NCBI GenBank assembly: GCA_007741555.1
Contig: CP036526.1
Coordinates: 1,426,001-1,490,000 of the forward strand
Direction of reading: 5' to 3'
Length of the DNA: 64,000 nucleotides
Origin: Stieleria marina
GTDB lineage: Bacteria; Planctomycetota; Planctomycetia; Pirellulales; Pirellulaceae
Shown here: positions 7,805 through 16,762 of the stretch, piece after piece
How the letters are laid out: each line of letters begins with the position of its first letter
Position numbering within the stretch: position 1 is the first letter of the stretch
Program-made: the position numbers and the translations under genes
The notes under the pieces: model-generated
What the model saw: only the letters and a program-made list of their open reading frames with translations
Told to the model about the DNA's origin: nothing
Database searches by the model: none

Positions 7805-8682
7805 GTCTTGGTTTTCACACGGTTAGTTTATTGCTGCACGACGAAACGACGGCAGTAAAAGAGCTGGCGGCCATGGGATATACGTCCGTGGCAATTCGTC
7901 CTCGGCTAAGTGGTCTGAATCCCTACGCCAAGCACGTTGTCGAAAGCATGCAGTGTTTTGGTGATGCGGCGAAACGCTTGGACGTCCAAGTCGTCTTGGA
8001 GACACAGGCACCCTTCTTGTGCGATGCCAGCTTGGCGAGTGCCGACATTGGCGAATCGGCGAAGGCGAAAGCCTGGATTGATATTTGCATGCAGGTCGCA
8101 CGCGATTACATCAGCGACGACGTGATCTTGGTCATCGAATCTGGCAAGAGCAACACGTCGGCCGACACGGGCGGACTAAGTAAGGACGCAGGCACCGGGA
8201 TCGAACTGGCGGGCGGTAAGTCTGCGGACGAAGAACCGCTGGAGCGTTTGGCTTTTCAAATCGATACGTTGCTTCGGCAAGCTGACAGCCGCGGATTGCG
8301 ATTGGCGATTCGTCCTCGCACAGGAAATGTGATCGCAAAAGTCACTCATTTTCAGCGGCTATGCCAATGGCTCGGTGGGCCACATCGTCTGTACTTGGCT
8401 GCCGACACGGCCCAGATGATGATCGGTGGCGAGTTTCCGATCGGTGAACGATTGGCACTCAACGCGTCCGAACTGGCTTGTGTGTTTTTAACCGATCCTG
8501 AAACCACGTCTGTAGCGTCTCGTAATGCGGCAAGCGTGTCCGATCTGCCTGGACGGGTCGATCTCAGTCGAGTGGTTCAGTCGATTCGGCGGCAAGAGAT
8601 TCTGGTTCCAATGATCGTGCAGATCGACGGGCAGAGCGAGCGAGGTTTAGAGATCGCGCGCGAAGCTTGGGCAAAGCTCTAG
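7801..8682 (+). CDS. Xylose-isomerase-like TIM-barrel protein, probable altered metal site
   Basis: A 293-residue protein of the sugar phosphate isomerase/epimerase (AP endonuclease 2-like) TIM-barrel type, starting at the ATG that overlaps the stop of the UbiA-like gene. Barrel strands are visible as VSLLLHD, YTSVAIRPRL, VQVVLETQ, DDVILVIESG, LRLAIRPRTG, LYLAADTA and LVPMIVQIDG. In active family members the sixth-strand motif is usually D-x-G-H with the His and Asp binding metal; here it reads D202-T-A, and the strand that usually carries a Glu or His ends in RPR. This suggests lost or changed metal binding. Coupling to the membrane prenyltransferase suggests a shared pathway. The fold is fairly clear and the reaction is unknown. 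Confidence 0.7.
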   Translation: MSLGFHTVSLLLHDETTAVKELAAMGYTSVAIRPRLSGLNPYAKHVVESMQCFGDAAKRLDVQVVLETQAPFLCDASLASADIGESAKAKAWIDICMQVARDYISDDVILVIESGKSNTSADTGGLSKDAGTGIELAGGKSADEEPLERLAFQIDTLLRQADSRGLRLAIRPRTGNVIAKVTHFQRLCQWLGGPHRLYLAADTAQMMIGGEFPIGERLALNASELACVFLTDPETTSVASRNAASVSDLPGRVDLSRVVQSIRRQEILVPMIVQIDGQSERGLEIAREAWAKL

Positions 8683-9011
8683 GTTCTTCTGGCTGCTGGG
8701 ACTTGTCTGTTATCGGGAATGTCTACCGATGCGGCCGAGCCGTTGTCAGGTCACGGGGAGCCTTGTTCAGGGGCGTTTCATCCGTGAAACACGAAAAAAG
8801 CGGGGTTTCGGGTTCTCAAAGCTGGACCACGCTTACTGGACACCCCTATCATTCGTTTATCAGCCAAAGCAAGTAAGCGACATATTCCGCAGAATGCTCT
8901 TGGTCGAAACGTCGCCGAGGATCAAACTATCTCCCGCTGTCACGAGACAAACAAGACTTTGCAACGCACATTGAATCGACCGCTTGCCAACCGCTTCTCT
9001 GACACCGGGTT
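8683..9011. other. Intergenic region, nothing recognised
   Basis: This 329-base stretch lies between the TIM-barrel gene and the small SHOCT-like gene, both on the plus strand. No convincing reading frame, hairpin terminator or promoter could be identified. Confidence 0.45.
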
Positions 9012-9329
9012 ATGCGTGATTTATTAGATGACCCAATGGTCGTAGCTGCGGGCGCCTTTTTGGTCATTGCCGGTGGATGCGCGATTGTGTTTTATGTCGC
9101 GCGAAGTTTGCGCGACTCTGCCGACGAAGACCAGCAAGACGCCGAACAGATGCTTGCAAACTTGAAAGAAATGCATCTGCGAGGTGACATCACCGACGAA
9201 GAATTCCGAGTAATAAAACTAGCAAACCAGACTCACACCCAAGCCAAGGCAAACGACCTGACCTCTTCTGATCACTCAGAAGACCAAACCGAATCAACCA
9301 ACGACTCTGACGAACCAACGCAAAACTGA
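9012..9329 (+). CDS. Small SHOCT-like membrane protein
   Basis: A 105-residue protein. One transmembrane helix occupies about residues 8-30 (MVVAAGAFLVIAGGCAIVFY). It is followed by a charged stretch and a short helical hairpin, LKEMHLRGDITDEEFRVIK, at about 51-69. That pattern (LxxL...G.ITxEEFxxxK) is the SHOCT-type oligomerisation motif. The tail is Ser/Thr/Asp/Glu-rich and probably disordered. Such proteins are common small membrane proteins with no assigned reaction. It appears monocistronic, with clpX about 470 bases downstream. Confidence 0.7.
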   Translation: MRDLLDDPMVVAAGAFLVIAGGCAIVFYVARSLRDSADEDQQDAEQMLANLKEMHLRGDITDEEFRVIKLANQTHTQAKANDLTSSDHSEDQTESTNDSDEPTQN

Positions 9330-9800
9330 ATCAGCCGGCTCCAACTTATTCCGGCCACGTTCCTTCCCAAGTTTGGCTTCACCTAGTCACGTTGTGCACT
9401 CAATCGGTTCGGCGGTCGGATTGACGACGCTTGAATGTGAAAAACGGCGAACTACCTATTTCTGAATCGCTGCCCTCCCAACACTACGGGCCACGGCTTC
9501 GGAAAAACCGATACCACTTTGTTTTGATTTTATAAACCACGATCAGCTCGAGCTTTCGAGGATAAGGATGTTCCATCCCGGTCGCACCTCCCGCTCTGAA
9601 GGCGATGTCTAGCACACTGTGTTAGCCCTCTTCTTCAAAGCATACGCGAACTGGGAAAGCATTCGAGCAGTGGCCCGAACCGTAGCGCGGCAATGTGTCT
9701 CGTGTTTGGTTTCGGTAAGTGTGCGAACAGCAATGTTCATGAAGTCACACGGACCGATGTCCAACACAGGATTGTCATTGCTGTTAATCAGGAGTCGCGT
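9330..9800. other. Intergenic region upstream of clpX
   Basis: A 471-base gap that must contain the clpX promoter. I saw no hairpin terminator for the preceding gene, no tRNA-like structure and no clear -35/-10 pair. The open frame that runs from upstream into clpX has no Shine-Dalgarno site. Confidence 0.45.
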
Positions 9801-11084
9801 ATGCCCTCGAAAGATACCCCCAGCTCACGCCGCAGCAGTGGCACATCCAACAAAAAGAACGCCTTTTGTTCGTTCTGTCGAAAAAGTTATCGCGACGTCG
9901 GACCCTTGGTCGAAGGCCCTGGCGATGTCTACATCTGCAACGAGTGTATCGAGCTATGCCAGTCGATCTTGGATCAAGAATCCAAGCGACGTGGCCCAAG
10001 TAAGTCGTTGTTTGGCGAAATCCCTGCTCCCAGGGAAATCGTCGAGCATCTTGATGAGTATGTGATTGGACAAGGGTCCGCCAAGCGTGTCTTGGCGGTT
10101 GCCGTTCACAATCACTACAAACGCCTGACCAGTGAATGGGACGGCGGTGGCGAGGTCGAAATCGAAAAGAGCAATATTCTGCTAGCTGGCCCAACGGGTA
10201 GCGGAAAAACATTGCTTGCTCGATCACTTGCCCGAATGCTGAATGTTCCCTTTGCAATCGGTGATGCGACGACTCTGACCGAAGCGGGTTATGTTGGCGA
10301 AGACGTTGAGAACTTGTTGCTGAAACTGTTGCATGCGGCTGACTTTGATGTCGAAGCGGCACAGCGAGGCATCTTGTATATCGACGAGGTCGACAAGATC
10401 GGAAAGACAAGTGCCAATGTCTCGATCACCCGTGATGTCTCAGGCGAAGGGGTTCAGCAGAGTTTGCTGAAAATGTTGGAAGGCACTGTTGCAAATGTTC
10501 CTCCGCAAGGCGGACGGAAACATCCTGAGCAGCAGTACATCCAATTGGACACGAGCAATATCTTGTTCATCGTAGGCGGTACCTTCGTCGGCATCGAAGA
10601 AATCATCCGTAAACGACTTGGACATAAAACGCTCGGTTTCGGCGGCGGTATGGGTGACAGAAATGAGCAGTCCACCGCGGAATTACTGGCTCAAGTGCAA
10701 ACCGAAGACATCCTGCAGTTCGGATTGATCCCTGAACTTGTCGGACGTTTGCCTGTGGTCAGCTATCTGCAACCATTGGACGAAGACGGATTGGTCAATG
10801 TGATGACGGAGCCTAAAAACTCGCTCACCAAACAGTACCAAGCTCTCTTTGCTATGGAGAACTGCGAGTTGAAGTTCACCGATGGCGCACTCCATCAGAT
10901 CGCTGCGAGAGCACTCGAAAAGGGCGTCGGTGCCCGAGGGCTTCGCGGGATCTTGGAAGAAGTCATGCTGGACATCATGTACGACCTCCCTGACCAAGAA
11001 GAGGGAACGGTTTACACCATTGACGAGAGCGTTGTCCTGGGATCGCGCAAGCTATTTCAGATGCCTACCACCAAGAGTGCGTAA
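9801..11084 (+). CDS. clpX: ATP-dependent Clp protease unfoldase subunit ClpX
   Basis: A 427-residue AAA+ unfoldase, the usual length for ClpX. It recognises tagged proteins, unfolds them with ATP and feeds them to ClpP in the cytosol. The N-terminal zinc-binding domain has Cys23, Cys26, Cys46 and Cys49 (FCSFC and CNEC). Walker A is GPTGSGKT at about 130-137, Walker [11 protein letters not shown] at about 192-201, the pore loop has GYVG, the RKH loop is GGRKHPEQQ, and LGF in [10 protein letters not shown] fits the ClpP-docking loop. The start at 9801 is supported by AGGAG six bases upstream. No clpP or tig lies next to it, unlike the common tig-clpP-clpX order, and a strong terminator follows. 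Confidence 0.97.
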   Translation: MPSKDTPSSRRSSGTSNKKNAFCSFCRKSYRDVGPLVEGPGDVYICNECIELCQSILDQESKRRGPSKSLFGEIPAPREIVEHLDEYVIGQGSAKRVLAVAVHNHYKRLTSEWDGGGEVEIEKSNILLAGPTGSGKTLLARSLARMLNVPFAIGDATTLTEAGYVGEDVENLLLKLLHAADFDVEAAQRGILYIDEVDKIGKTSANVSITRDVSGEGVQQSLLKMLEGTVANVPPQGGRKHPEQQYIQLDTSNILFIVGGTFVGIEEIIRKRLGHKTLGFGGGMGDRNEQSTAELLAQVQTEDILQFGLIPELVGRLPVVSYLQPLDEDGLVNVMTEPKNSLTKQYQALFAMENCELKFTDGALHQIAARALEKGVGARGLRGILEEVMLDIMYDLPDQEEGTVYTIDESVVLGSRKLFQMPTTKSA

Positions 11085-11113
11085 ACAGGCGACGACCAGC
11101 TGACGACTTAAAC

Positions 11114-11152
11114 AAAAACGCCGCAGTCACAATTTGTGACTGCGGCGTTTTT
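11114..11152 (+). terminator. Intrinsic terminator of clpX
   Basis: A perfect stem of about 17 bp (11114-11130 with 11136-11152; core ACGCCGCAGTCAC) with a short AT-rich loop and T-rich 3' end, 30 bases after the clpX stop. The A-rich 5' arm means it could also work on the other strand, where the PSD1 gene ends at 11293. Confidence 0.9.
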
Positions 11153-11292
11153 TGTGATGGTGCTGCAGCGCCGATGGCAGGATCCGACGATTTGACCTGC
11201 CAAACACGCTCCGTTTGATACACCGGGTGTGACGCGTCGGACAACGTGGTTGCCTTGTCCGACTCTCGCATTTTAGATCGAAAATTCGACGA

Positions 11293-14200
11293 TCAATACC
11301 TCGTGATCGTCTCGTGCAAATTCAAAATCACTCGGCAGACCTGTGCCAACGCGGCGTGCTGGATTGGATCGGCTGGACGATACGCTGACTTTCTATCGAC
11401 GGCCAGCGTCTTGTTCATGTCTTCGGAGTTGTTCTTGAAATACTCCGTCTGCGTCTGAAACAACTTGCTCAGTGCATCGCGTTCGACGTCGCTCGGCGAC
11501 CGCGACAGCGCAATCAGGAACGCTTGATCAAGTAGGTCGTCGAATTCGCCATCGGCGTTTTCACGTAGCAGACGATTGGCCATTGCCACGGCGGCTTCGA
11601 CGAACTGCGGGTCGTTCAATAGCGTCAACGCCTGCTGCGGGCTATTGCTTTGCGTCCGATCAGCCGAACATTCGTCCCGCGCGGGGGCGTCAAAGTTGAC
11701 CAGCATGGGATGCAAGAACGTTCGCTGCCAGTGCATGTAGACACCACGCCGATACTGACGCCCGTCGGATGTGTTCTTGTATTTTCGACTAGGGAATTGC
11801 AGGTTGGAGTAGTGACCAGCGGGCTGATACGGTTGGAAACTCGGTCCGCCGATGTAGTCGGCTTGCAGCAACCCCGAAATCGCCAAGGCGTTGTCACGCA
11901 CCAGTTCTGCCGGTAAACGGCGGGCGGACTGTTGGGCCAACATGCGGTTGTAGGGGTCAAGGTCGCGTAAGTCGTCGCGTACCGCGGCGGCTTGACGATA
12001 CGTGCGGCTCATCACGATCTTGCGCACCACGTGTTTGACATCCCAGCCGCTGTCGACAAATTCCGAAGCCAACCAGTCCAGCAACAGCGGATGACTTGGC
12101 CATTCGCCTTGATTGCCAAGGTCGTCCAAGATTCCAGACAGACCCGCACCGAAAAACTGTTTCCAAAGTCGATTGACGAAGTGACGTGACGTCAGCGGAT
12201 TTTCTCTCGAAACGATCCAGTTGGCCAAGTCCAATCGACTTAGTCGCTCGTCGGTATCGTGCTTAGGTTTAGGAAGGAAATCAGGAAAACTGGGAGGCGC
12301 AAGGTCGCCGTTTGTGTCCAGCCAGTTGCCGCGTGGCAAAATTCGGCTAACCGGAATCTGATCCTTCGGTAGCGGTTGTGATACCAGCGTCATTTCCATT
12401 CCCGAATGCAACGCGAGGATGCGATCACGGTATGCCGTCGCGGTGGCGGATTGCTTCGCAAACGATGTTGTCGAGAGGTGAAAACCACCAACCAAAGCAG
12501 CCTTGTCCGTCTGCGAAAGTTCATTGCTGGGTTTGCGAAGCGATTCGGAGAGCTGGGCGGACGCGGCGTCCCAGCCGGCGATTGCATGCCCAACTGGTGT
12601 GACCGAAAGTCGAACGCGTCCTACGTCTCCGCTTTGGATCAGCACCACCAGACGTTCGTCTGCTTTGATCGATACCGGCTGGTCCAGATGGTAGACAGCT
12701 GTGTGGAGCATTTTGTTTTCGTCCGACGGTAGTTGCCATCGTTCTGGACCGCTCTGCCACTTGTCGCCCAACGTCAGCGGCGGACGGCCATTGCTGTAAC
12801 TAGGTGGATCCCTCCGGTCGGCTTCGGACCAAGCAAAATTCAGCGGACTCGTCGACTCGGGCGAGACTTGGTCGGGCACGCTTACGGTCGTTGTCGGTTT
12901 GGGTGTGGCTGGATGGGCAACGTGAAGTGTTTTGCGGTTGTCATCCAACAGAACCAGCTCGAATCCCTTCAGCCGTTGCAAGTAGTTGCCATCGGTGCGA
13001 CTCCACACCACGATCTTTTCGATCTTCTGCTGGCTCCCCAAGTCGACTTCCCACCAAGGATCTGATCCGTCCAGGCTGGTGTGCGTCACCGATTTGGATT
13101 TGTAGTAATCGCCGTCGGTAACACCGTCGATGGCAAGTTCCGCTCGAGCAGCCGATTTGTAGTTGGTCGACTGCGACGCTTTGCCTTGGAGAGCAGTGTT
13201 TTTCAGAGAGCCGTTGTCGTCTTTGACAAAGACTTGCAATTCGGCAAGGGACAAGATTTTCTTTGCACCTTTTAGCTGGACGCGGACATAGCGAGGACGG
13301 TTTGCGACCTTCTTGGCCTTGGCCTGCTTCACACTTTCGATGCTGGCTGACAAGCCTAATGTGAATCGTCCGTCATCGGCGCGGCCGATGAAACCATCGT
13401 TTTTGTCGTCCGGTAACACTTCCAAGCGAATGGCGTTGATCGTTGTCGGAGCCTGGTACTCGGTCACGATGCGAATGGTTTCGTCGGAATCGCCTTTGCC
13501 TGTCAGAAGAACGCTGCCGTCCGCCAGGACTTTGGAGTTGGTTTTTTCAGCCGTCGTCACGTCGGTTACGTTGGCCGGAATCCATCCGTTGGGATATTGC
13601 TGCAGCGTTTGGGTCAGCGATTTTGCCCACAAACGAAACTCGTCGGATTCGATCGTCTGGCTGCCTAATTCGGCGAGCAGTTTAGCGCTGCGTTCGTTCT
13701 GTAGATACCGGATCTCTGCCTTTGACGCGGGGCTTTCGACTCGCATCTCGGGTGGGAAGGGATAATTGTTGTTGAACCCAGCCAAGTCTGGATTCGGTGT
13801 GTACCCGTAGGATGAATAAACGCCCCACTGACGTAGATCGTCAAAGAACGCACCGAACGAATAAAAGTCTTTGATCGAAAACGGATCGTATTTGTGGTTG
13901 TGGCATTCGCAACAGGCCAACGTCGACCCGAGCCAAGCGGTGCCGAGGGTTCGGACGCGATCGGCTTTGTACTTGGCCAGATATTCGCCCGGTTGCGCGC
14001 CGCCTTCGCGAGTGACCATGTTCAGCCGCAGCGCGCCTGTCGCAGTCAGTTGCTCCGGCGTTGGATCCGGCAACAGATCGCCTGCAATTTGTTCGCGTGT
14101 GAAAACGTCAAAGGGTTTGTTCTTGTTGAACGAATCGATCACATAGGTTCGGTAGGGCGCATTTCGTAAGTTTTGGTCGCCGTGAAAACCAACGGTGTCG

Positions 14201-14961
14201 GCAAACCGAACGGCATCCAGCCACGAACTCGCCATCCGTTCGCCATAGTGTGGAGATTCTAAGAGACGCTCGACTTGTTTTTCGTAAGCGTTGTCGGAAG
14301 TGTCGGCGACGAACGATTTTAGTTCCTGGACCGTTGGTGGCAGTCCTGTCAGATCCAAGCTCAACCGTCGTAGCAAGGTCGACTTTTCGGCCAGGGGCGC
14401 GGGGGCGATATCGTTGGCTTCCAGTTTGGCCAAGACAAACGCGTCGATCTCATTGGCTACTTTGTCTGCGTGCTTGCTCAGCGAAGGTAGGCCGGTTTGA
14501 AGGATTGGCGCGTACGACCAGTGCTGTTCGTATTTGGCCCCTTGCTGAATCCATCGATGGAAGAGTGCTTTGTCGTAGTCGGTCAAATGATGGCGAAACT
14601 CTTCGGGCGGCATCTGTTCGCCATCGCTTTCGCCGATGATTCGCAAATAGACTTCCGATGCCATTGGGTCGCCGGGAACGATGCCGACGAGATCATCGTC
14701 TGACGGCAGTTTGCTGGTTGCCGACGCGAACGAATCGATGCGAAATTCGCTCTCGTTGTCTTCTTCGTCGGGACCATGGCACGTGAAGCACGTGTTGGAC
14801 ATCAGCGGACGAATGTGTGCATTGAAGCTGACCGTTTCAGGCAGCGTCTTTTCTACTGACTTTGATACTAGTGTTCCGGCTTCTTCAGATCGGCTTGGCA
14901 CCACCAACCAGCAAGCGGAAATAACGATCGCCAAACAAAGTGTTGTTGCTTTATGAATCAT
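11293..14961 (-). CDS. PSD1/DUF1549/DUF1553 cytochrome-domain protein with discoidin-like insert
   Basis: A 1222-residue exported protein typical of planctomycetes. After a signal peptide (MIHKATTLCLAIVISACWLV) comes a planctomycete cytochrome c-like PSCyt1 domain with haem motif CFTCH at 58-62 and the distal QMPPEEF element. The DUF1549 domain (about 170-380) contains LRRLSLDLTGLPPT and CCECHNHKYDPF. A domain resembling F5/8 type C (discoidin) carbohydrate binding lies around 590-700 (WWEVDLGSQQKIEKIVVW). The DUF1553/PSD1 domain (about 900-1190) has ENPLTSRHFVNRLWKQFFG and RRLPAELVRDN. The reaction is not established; periplasmic redox or polysaccharide-related roles have been suggested for the family. 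It follows the DUF1501 gene by 130 bases on the same strand, so the two are probably co-transcribed. Confidence 0.9.
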   Translation of the reverse strand: MIHKATTLCLAIVISACWLVVPSRSEEAGTLVSKSVEKTLPETVSFNAHIRPLMSNTCFTCHGPDEEDNESEFRIDSFASATSKLPSDDDLVGIVPGDPMASEVYLRIIGESDGEQMPPEEFRHHLTDYDKALFHRWIQQGAKYEQHWSYAPILQTGLPSLSKHADKVANEIDAFVLAKLEANDIAPAPLAEKSTLLRRLSLDLTGLPPTVQELKSFVADTSDNAYEKQVERLLESPHYGERMASSWLDAVRFADTVGFHGDQNLRNAPYRTYVIDSFNKNKPFDVFTREQIAGDLLPDPTPEQLTATGALRLNMVTREGGAQPGEYLAKYKADRVRTLGTAWLGSTLACCECHNHKYDPFSIKDFYSFGAFFDDLRQWGVYSSYGYTPNPDLAGFNNNYPFPPEMRVESPASKAEIRYLQNERSAKLLAELGSQTIESDEFRLWAKSLTQTLQQYPNGWIPANVTDVTTAEKTNSKVLADGSVLLTGKGDSDETIRIVTEYQAPTTINAIRLEVLPDDKNDGFIGRADDGRFTLGLSASIESVKQAKAKKVANRPRYVRVQLKGAKKILSLAELQVFVKDDNGSLKNTALQGKASQSTNYKSAARAELAIDGVTDGDYYKSKSVTHTSLDGSDPWWEVDLGSQQKIEKIVVWSRTDGNYLQRLKGFELVLLDDNRKTLHVAHPATPKPTTTVSVPDQVSPESTSPLNFAWSEADRRDPPSYSNGRPPLTLGDKWQSGPERWQLPSDENKMLHTAVYHLDQPVSIKADERLVVLIQSGDVGRVRLSVTPVGHAIAGWDAASAQLSESLRKPSNELSQTDKAALVGGFHLSTTSFAKQSATATAYRDRILALHSGMEMTLVSQPLPKDQIPVSRILPRGNWLDTNGDLAPPSFPDFLPKPKHDTDERLSRLDLANWIVSRENPLTSRHFVNRLWKQFFGAGLSGILDDLGNQGEWPSHPLLLDWLASEFVDSGWDVKHVVRKIVMSRTYRQAAAVRDDLRDLDPYNRMLAQQSARRLPAELVRDNALAISGLLQADYIGGPSFQPYQPAGHYSNLQFPSRKYKNTSDGRQYRRGVYMHWQRTFLHPMLVNFDAPARDECSADRTQSNSPQQALTLLNDPQFVEAAVAMANRLLRENADGEFDDLLDQAFLIALSRSPSDVERDALSKLFQTQTEYFKNNSEDMNKTLAVDRKSAYRPADPIQHAALAQVCRVILNLHETITRY

Positions 14962-15091
14962 GTTTTGATGAAAACGGTAAGGTTATTTGAGCGGCGATAT
15001 GTCGCGCTGATCCACCACTAGCGGGTGCTAAATGGCGGTTTGGGGGGAAAGTTGTGCTGTGTCGTACGATGGAATGGATCTCAGCAGGTCG

Positions 15092-16534
15092 TTAAGCCAA
15101 GATGTCTTTGACCACTCGAGAAGGTTCGACGCCGGTGAGTTTCAAATCGAGGCCTTGGAATTGAACCCGTAGCTTTTCATGGTCGACGCCAAAAAGGTGC
15201 AGCATGGTGGCGTGCAGGTCGTGAACCGAAACGGTGTTTTCGACGCTGCGGTATCCCAGTTCGTCGGTGGCACCGTACGTCATGCCGGATTTGACACCAC
15301 CACCGGCCATCCAAATGCTGAACGCATTGATGTGGTGGTCACGCCCGGAACCTTGCGCCATTGGTGTTCGACCAAACTCGCCGCCCCAAATTACCAGCGT
15401 GTCTTCGAGCATGCCGCGATCTTTGAGGTCTTGGACCAAAGCCGCTGTGGGTTGGTCGGTGGCTTTTGCCGAAGTCGTAAAGTTGGGGATCAAGTTGCTG
15501 TGGTGATCCCAACCCCGATGGTAAAGCTGAACGAAACGCACGCCTCGCTCCAGCAATCGACGCGCGAGCAAGCAGTTGGAAGCGTAGGATCCGTCGCCAG
15601 GTTTTTTGACACCGTAGGCTTCCAGCGTTTGCTTTGATTCCTGCGTCATGTCGGTCAATTCCGGAACGGCCGACTGCATTTTAAACGCCATTTCGTACTG
15701 GGCGATTCGCGTATCGATTTCCGGATCGGAGTGCTGCTGCGCCAACATGCCGTTAAGCCGTTGGACTTCGTCGATGACTTGTCGCTGCGTGGATTGGCAA
15801 ACACCATCGGGGTTTCCGATGTAGTGCACCGGTGCACCGCTGGATTGAAACGCGACGCCTTGGAATTTGCTAGGCAAGAATCCTGCGCTCCACTGCCGTG
15901 CAGAAACCGGTTGGGCGCCGGGGCCGGACGAAGTCATCACTACGTAGCCAGGCAGATTGGCGGTCTCCGCCCCCAATCCGTACAGCAACCAGGAACCCAT
16001 GCACGGACGGCCTTTGATGATCGACCCACTGTTCATAAATGCGTGGGCTGTGTCGTGATTGATTTGCTCGGTGGTCATGGACCGAACCACGCACAGGTCG
16101 TCGGCCAGCTTGCCGGTATGCGGGAACAGTTCTGACATTTCAATGCCCGATTCGCCCCATTTTTTGAATTTGACGAACGATTTTCGAGCCTTCAGTTCCG
16201 TGTTCTGGAGCTGTGCCAGTTGTTGGCCTTCGGTAAAAGATGACGGAAAAGCTTGGCCGTCAATTCGATCTAGTTCTGGTTTGGGGTCCAGTGATTCAAC
16301 ATGCGACGGTCCACCTGCCATGCAGAGGTGAACAATCCGCTTGGCTTTGGGGGCATGATTGGGGAATCCCGGTAGCGTTGGCCAGGGATGTGCTGGACCA
16401 TCGCTTGCCGCAGCGAGTGGTTTGTCGCCGAGCAGAGACGCCAGGGCGAACGACCCAATTCCAGCAAAGGACCGTGACAAAAAGGTGCGTCTGGCCCAGT
16501 CTGTTTTTAGCCGATCGAAATTTTGTGGTTGCAT
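15092..16534 (-). CDS. DUF1501 domain protein with Tat-like signal
   Basis: A 480-residue protein of the DUF1501 family, related to the sulfatase/alkaline phosphatase fold. The N-terminus carries a Tat-type motif, RRTFLS at residues 15-20, followed by a hydrophobic stretch (GIGSFALASLLG), so export in a folded, cofactor-loaded form is likely. Family signatures include HLCMAGGPSHVESLDPKPEL, GRDHH and WGGEFGRTPM. It is upstream of and on the same strand as the PSD1 protein; this pairing recurs throughout planctomycetes and the two are presumed to work together. No substrate is known. Confidence in the family is high and in the role low. Confidence 0.92.
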   Translation of the reverse strand: MQPQNFDRLKTDWARRTFLSRSFAGIGSFALASLLGDKPLAAASDGPAHPWPTLPGFPNHAPKAKRIVHLCMAGGPSHVESLDPKPELDRIDGQAFPSSFTEGQQLAQLQNTELKARKSFVKFKKWGESGIEMSELFPHTGKLADDLCVVRSMTTEQINHDTAHAFMNSGSIIKGRPCMGSWLLYGLGAETANLPGYVVMTSSGPGAQPVSARQWSAGFLPSKFQGVAFQSSGAPVHYIGNPDGVCQSTQRQVIDEVQRLNGMLAQQHSDPEIDTRIAQYEMAFKMQSAVPELTDMTQESKQTLEAYGVKKPGDGSYASNCLLARRLLERGVRFVQLYHRGWDHHSNLIPNFTTSAKATDQPTAALVQDLKDRGMLEDTLVIWGGEFGRTPMAQGSGRDHHINAFSIWMAGGGVKSGMTYGATDELGYRSVENTVSVHDLHATMLHLFGVDHEKLRVQFQGLDLKLTGVEPSRVVKDILA

Positions 16535-16762
16535 GATTGTTTTTGACGAAAAAGTAGCTCAAACGTTGGTGATCTAGTCTTAGTCTAACCGGATTTGCTC
16601 GAAAATGCGGGTGGGAATTCGCAATGAATGCGGCGACGACGGATCCCCCCCGAGCCGATTCTGGATTCCGTGCGTAATGCCCAAGATTCGTTGTCTGGAT
16701 TAGAATAAACGACTGATGCGGACTCCCTTCGCACAGCCATTTTTTTTCAAAGCTGGTGCCTC

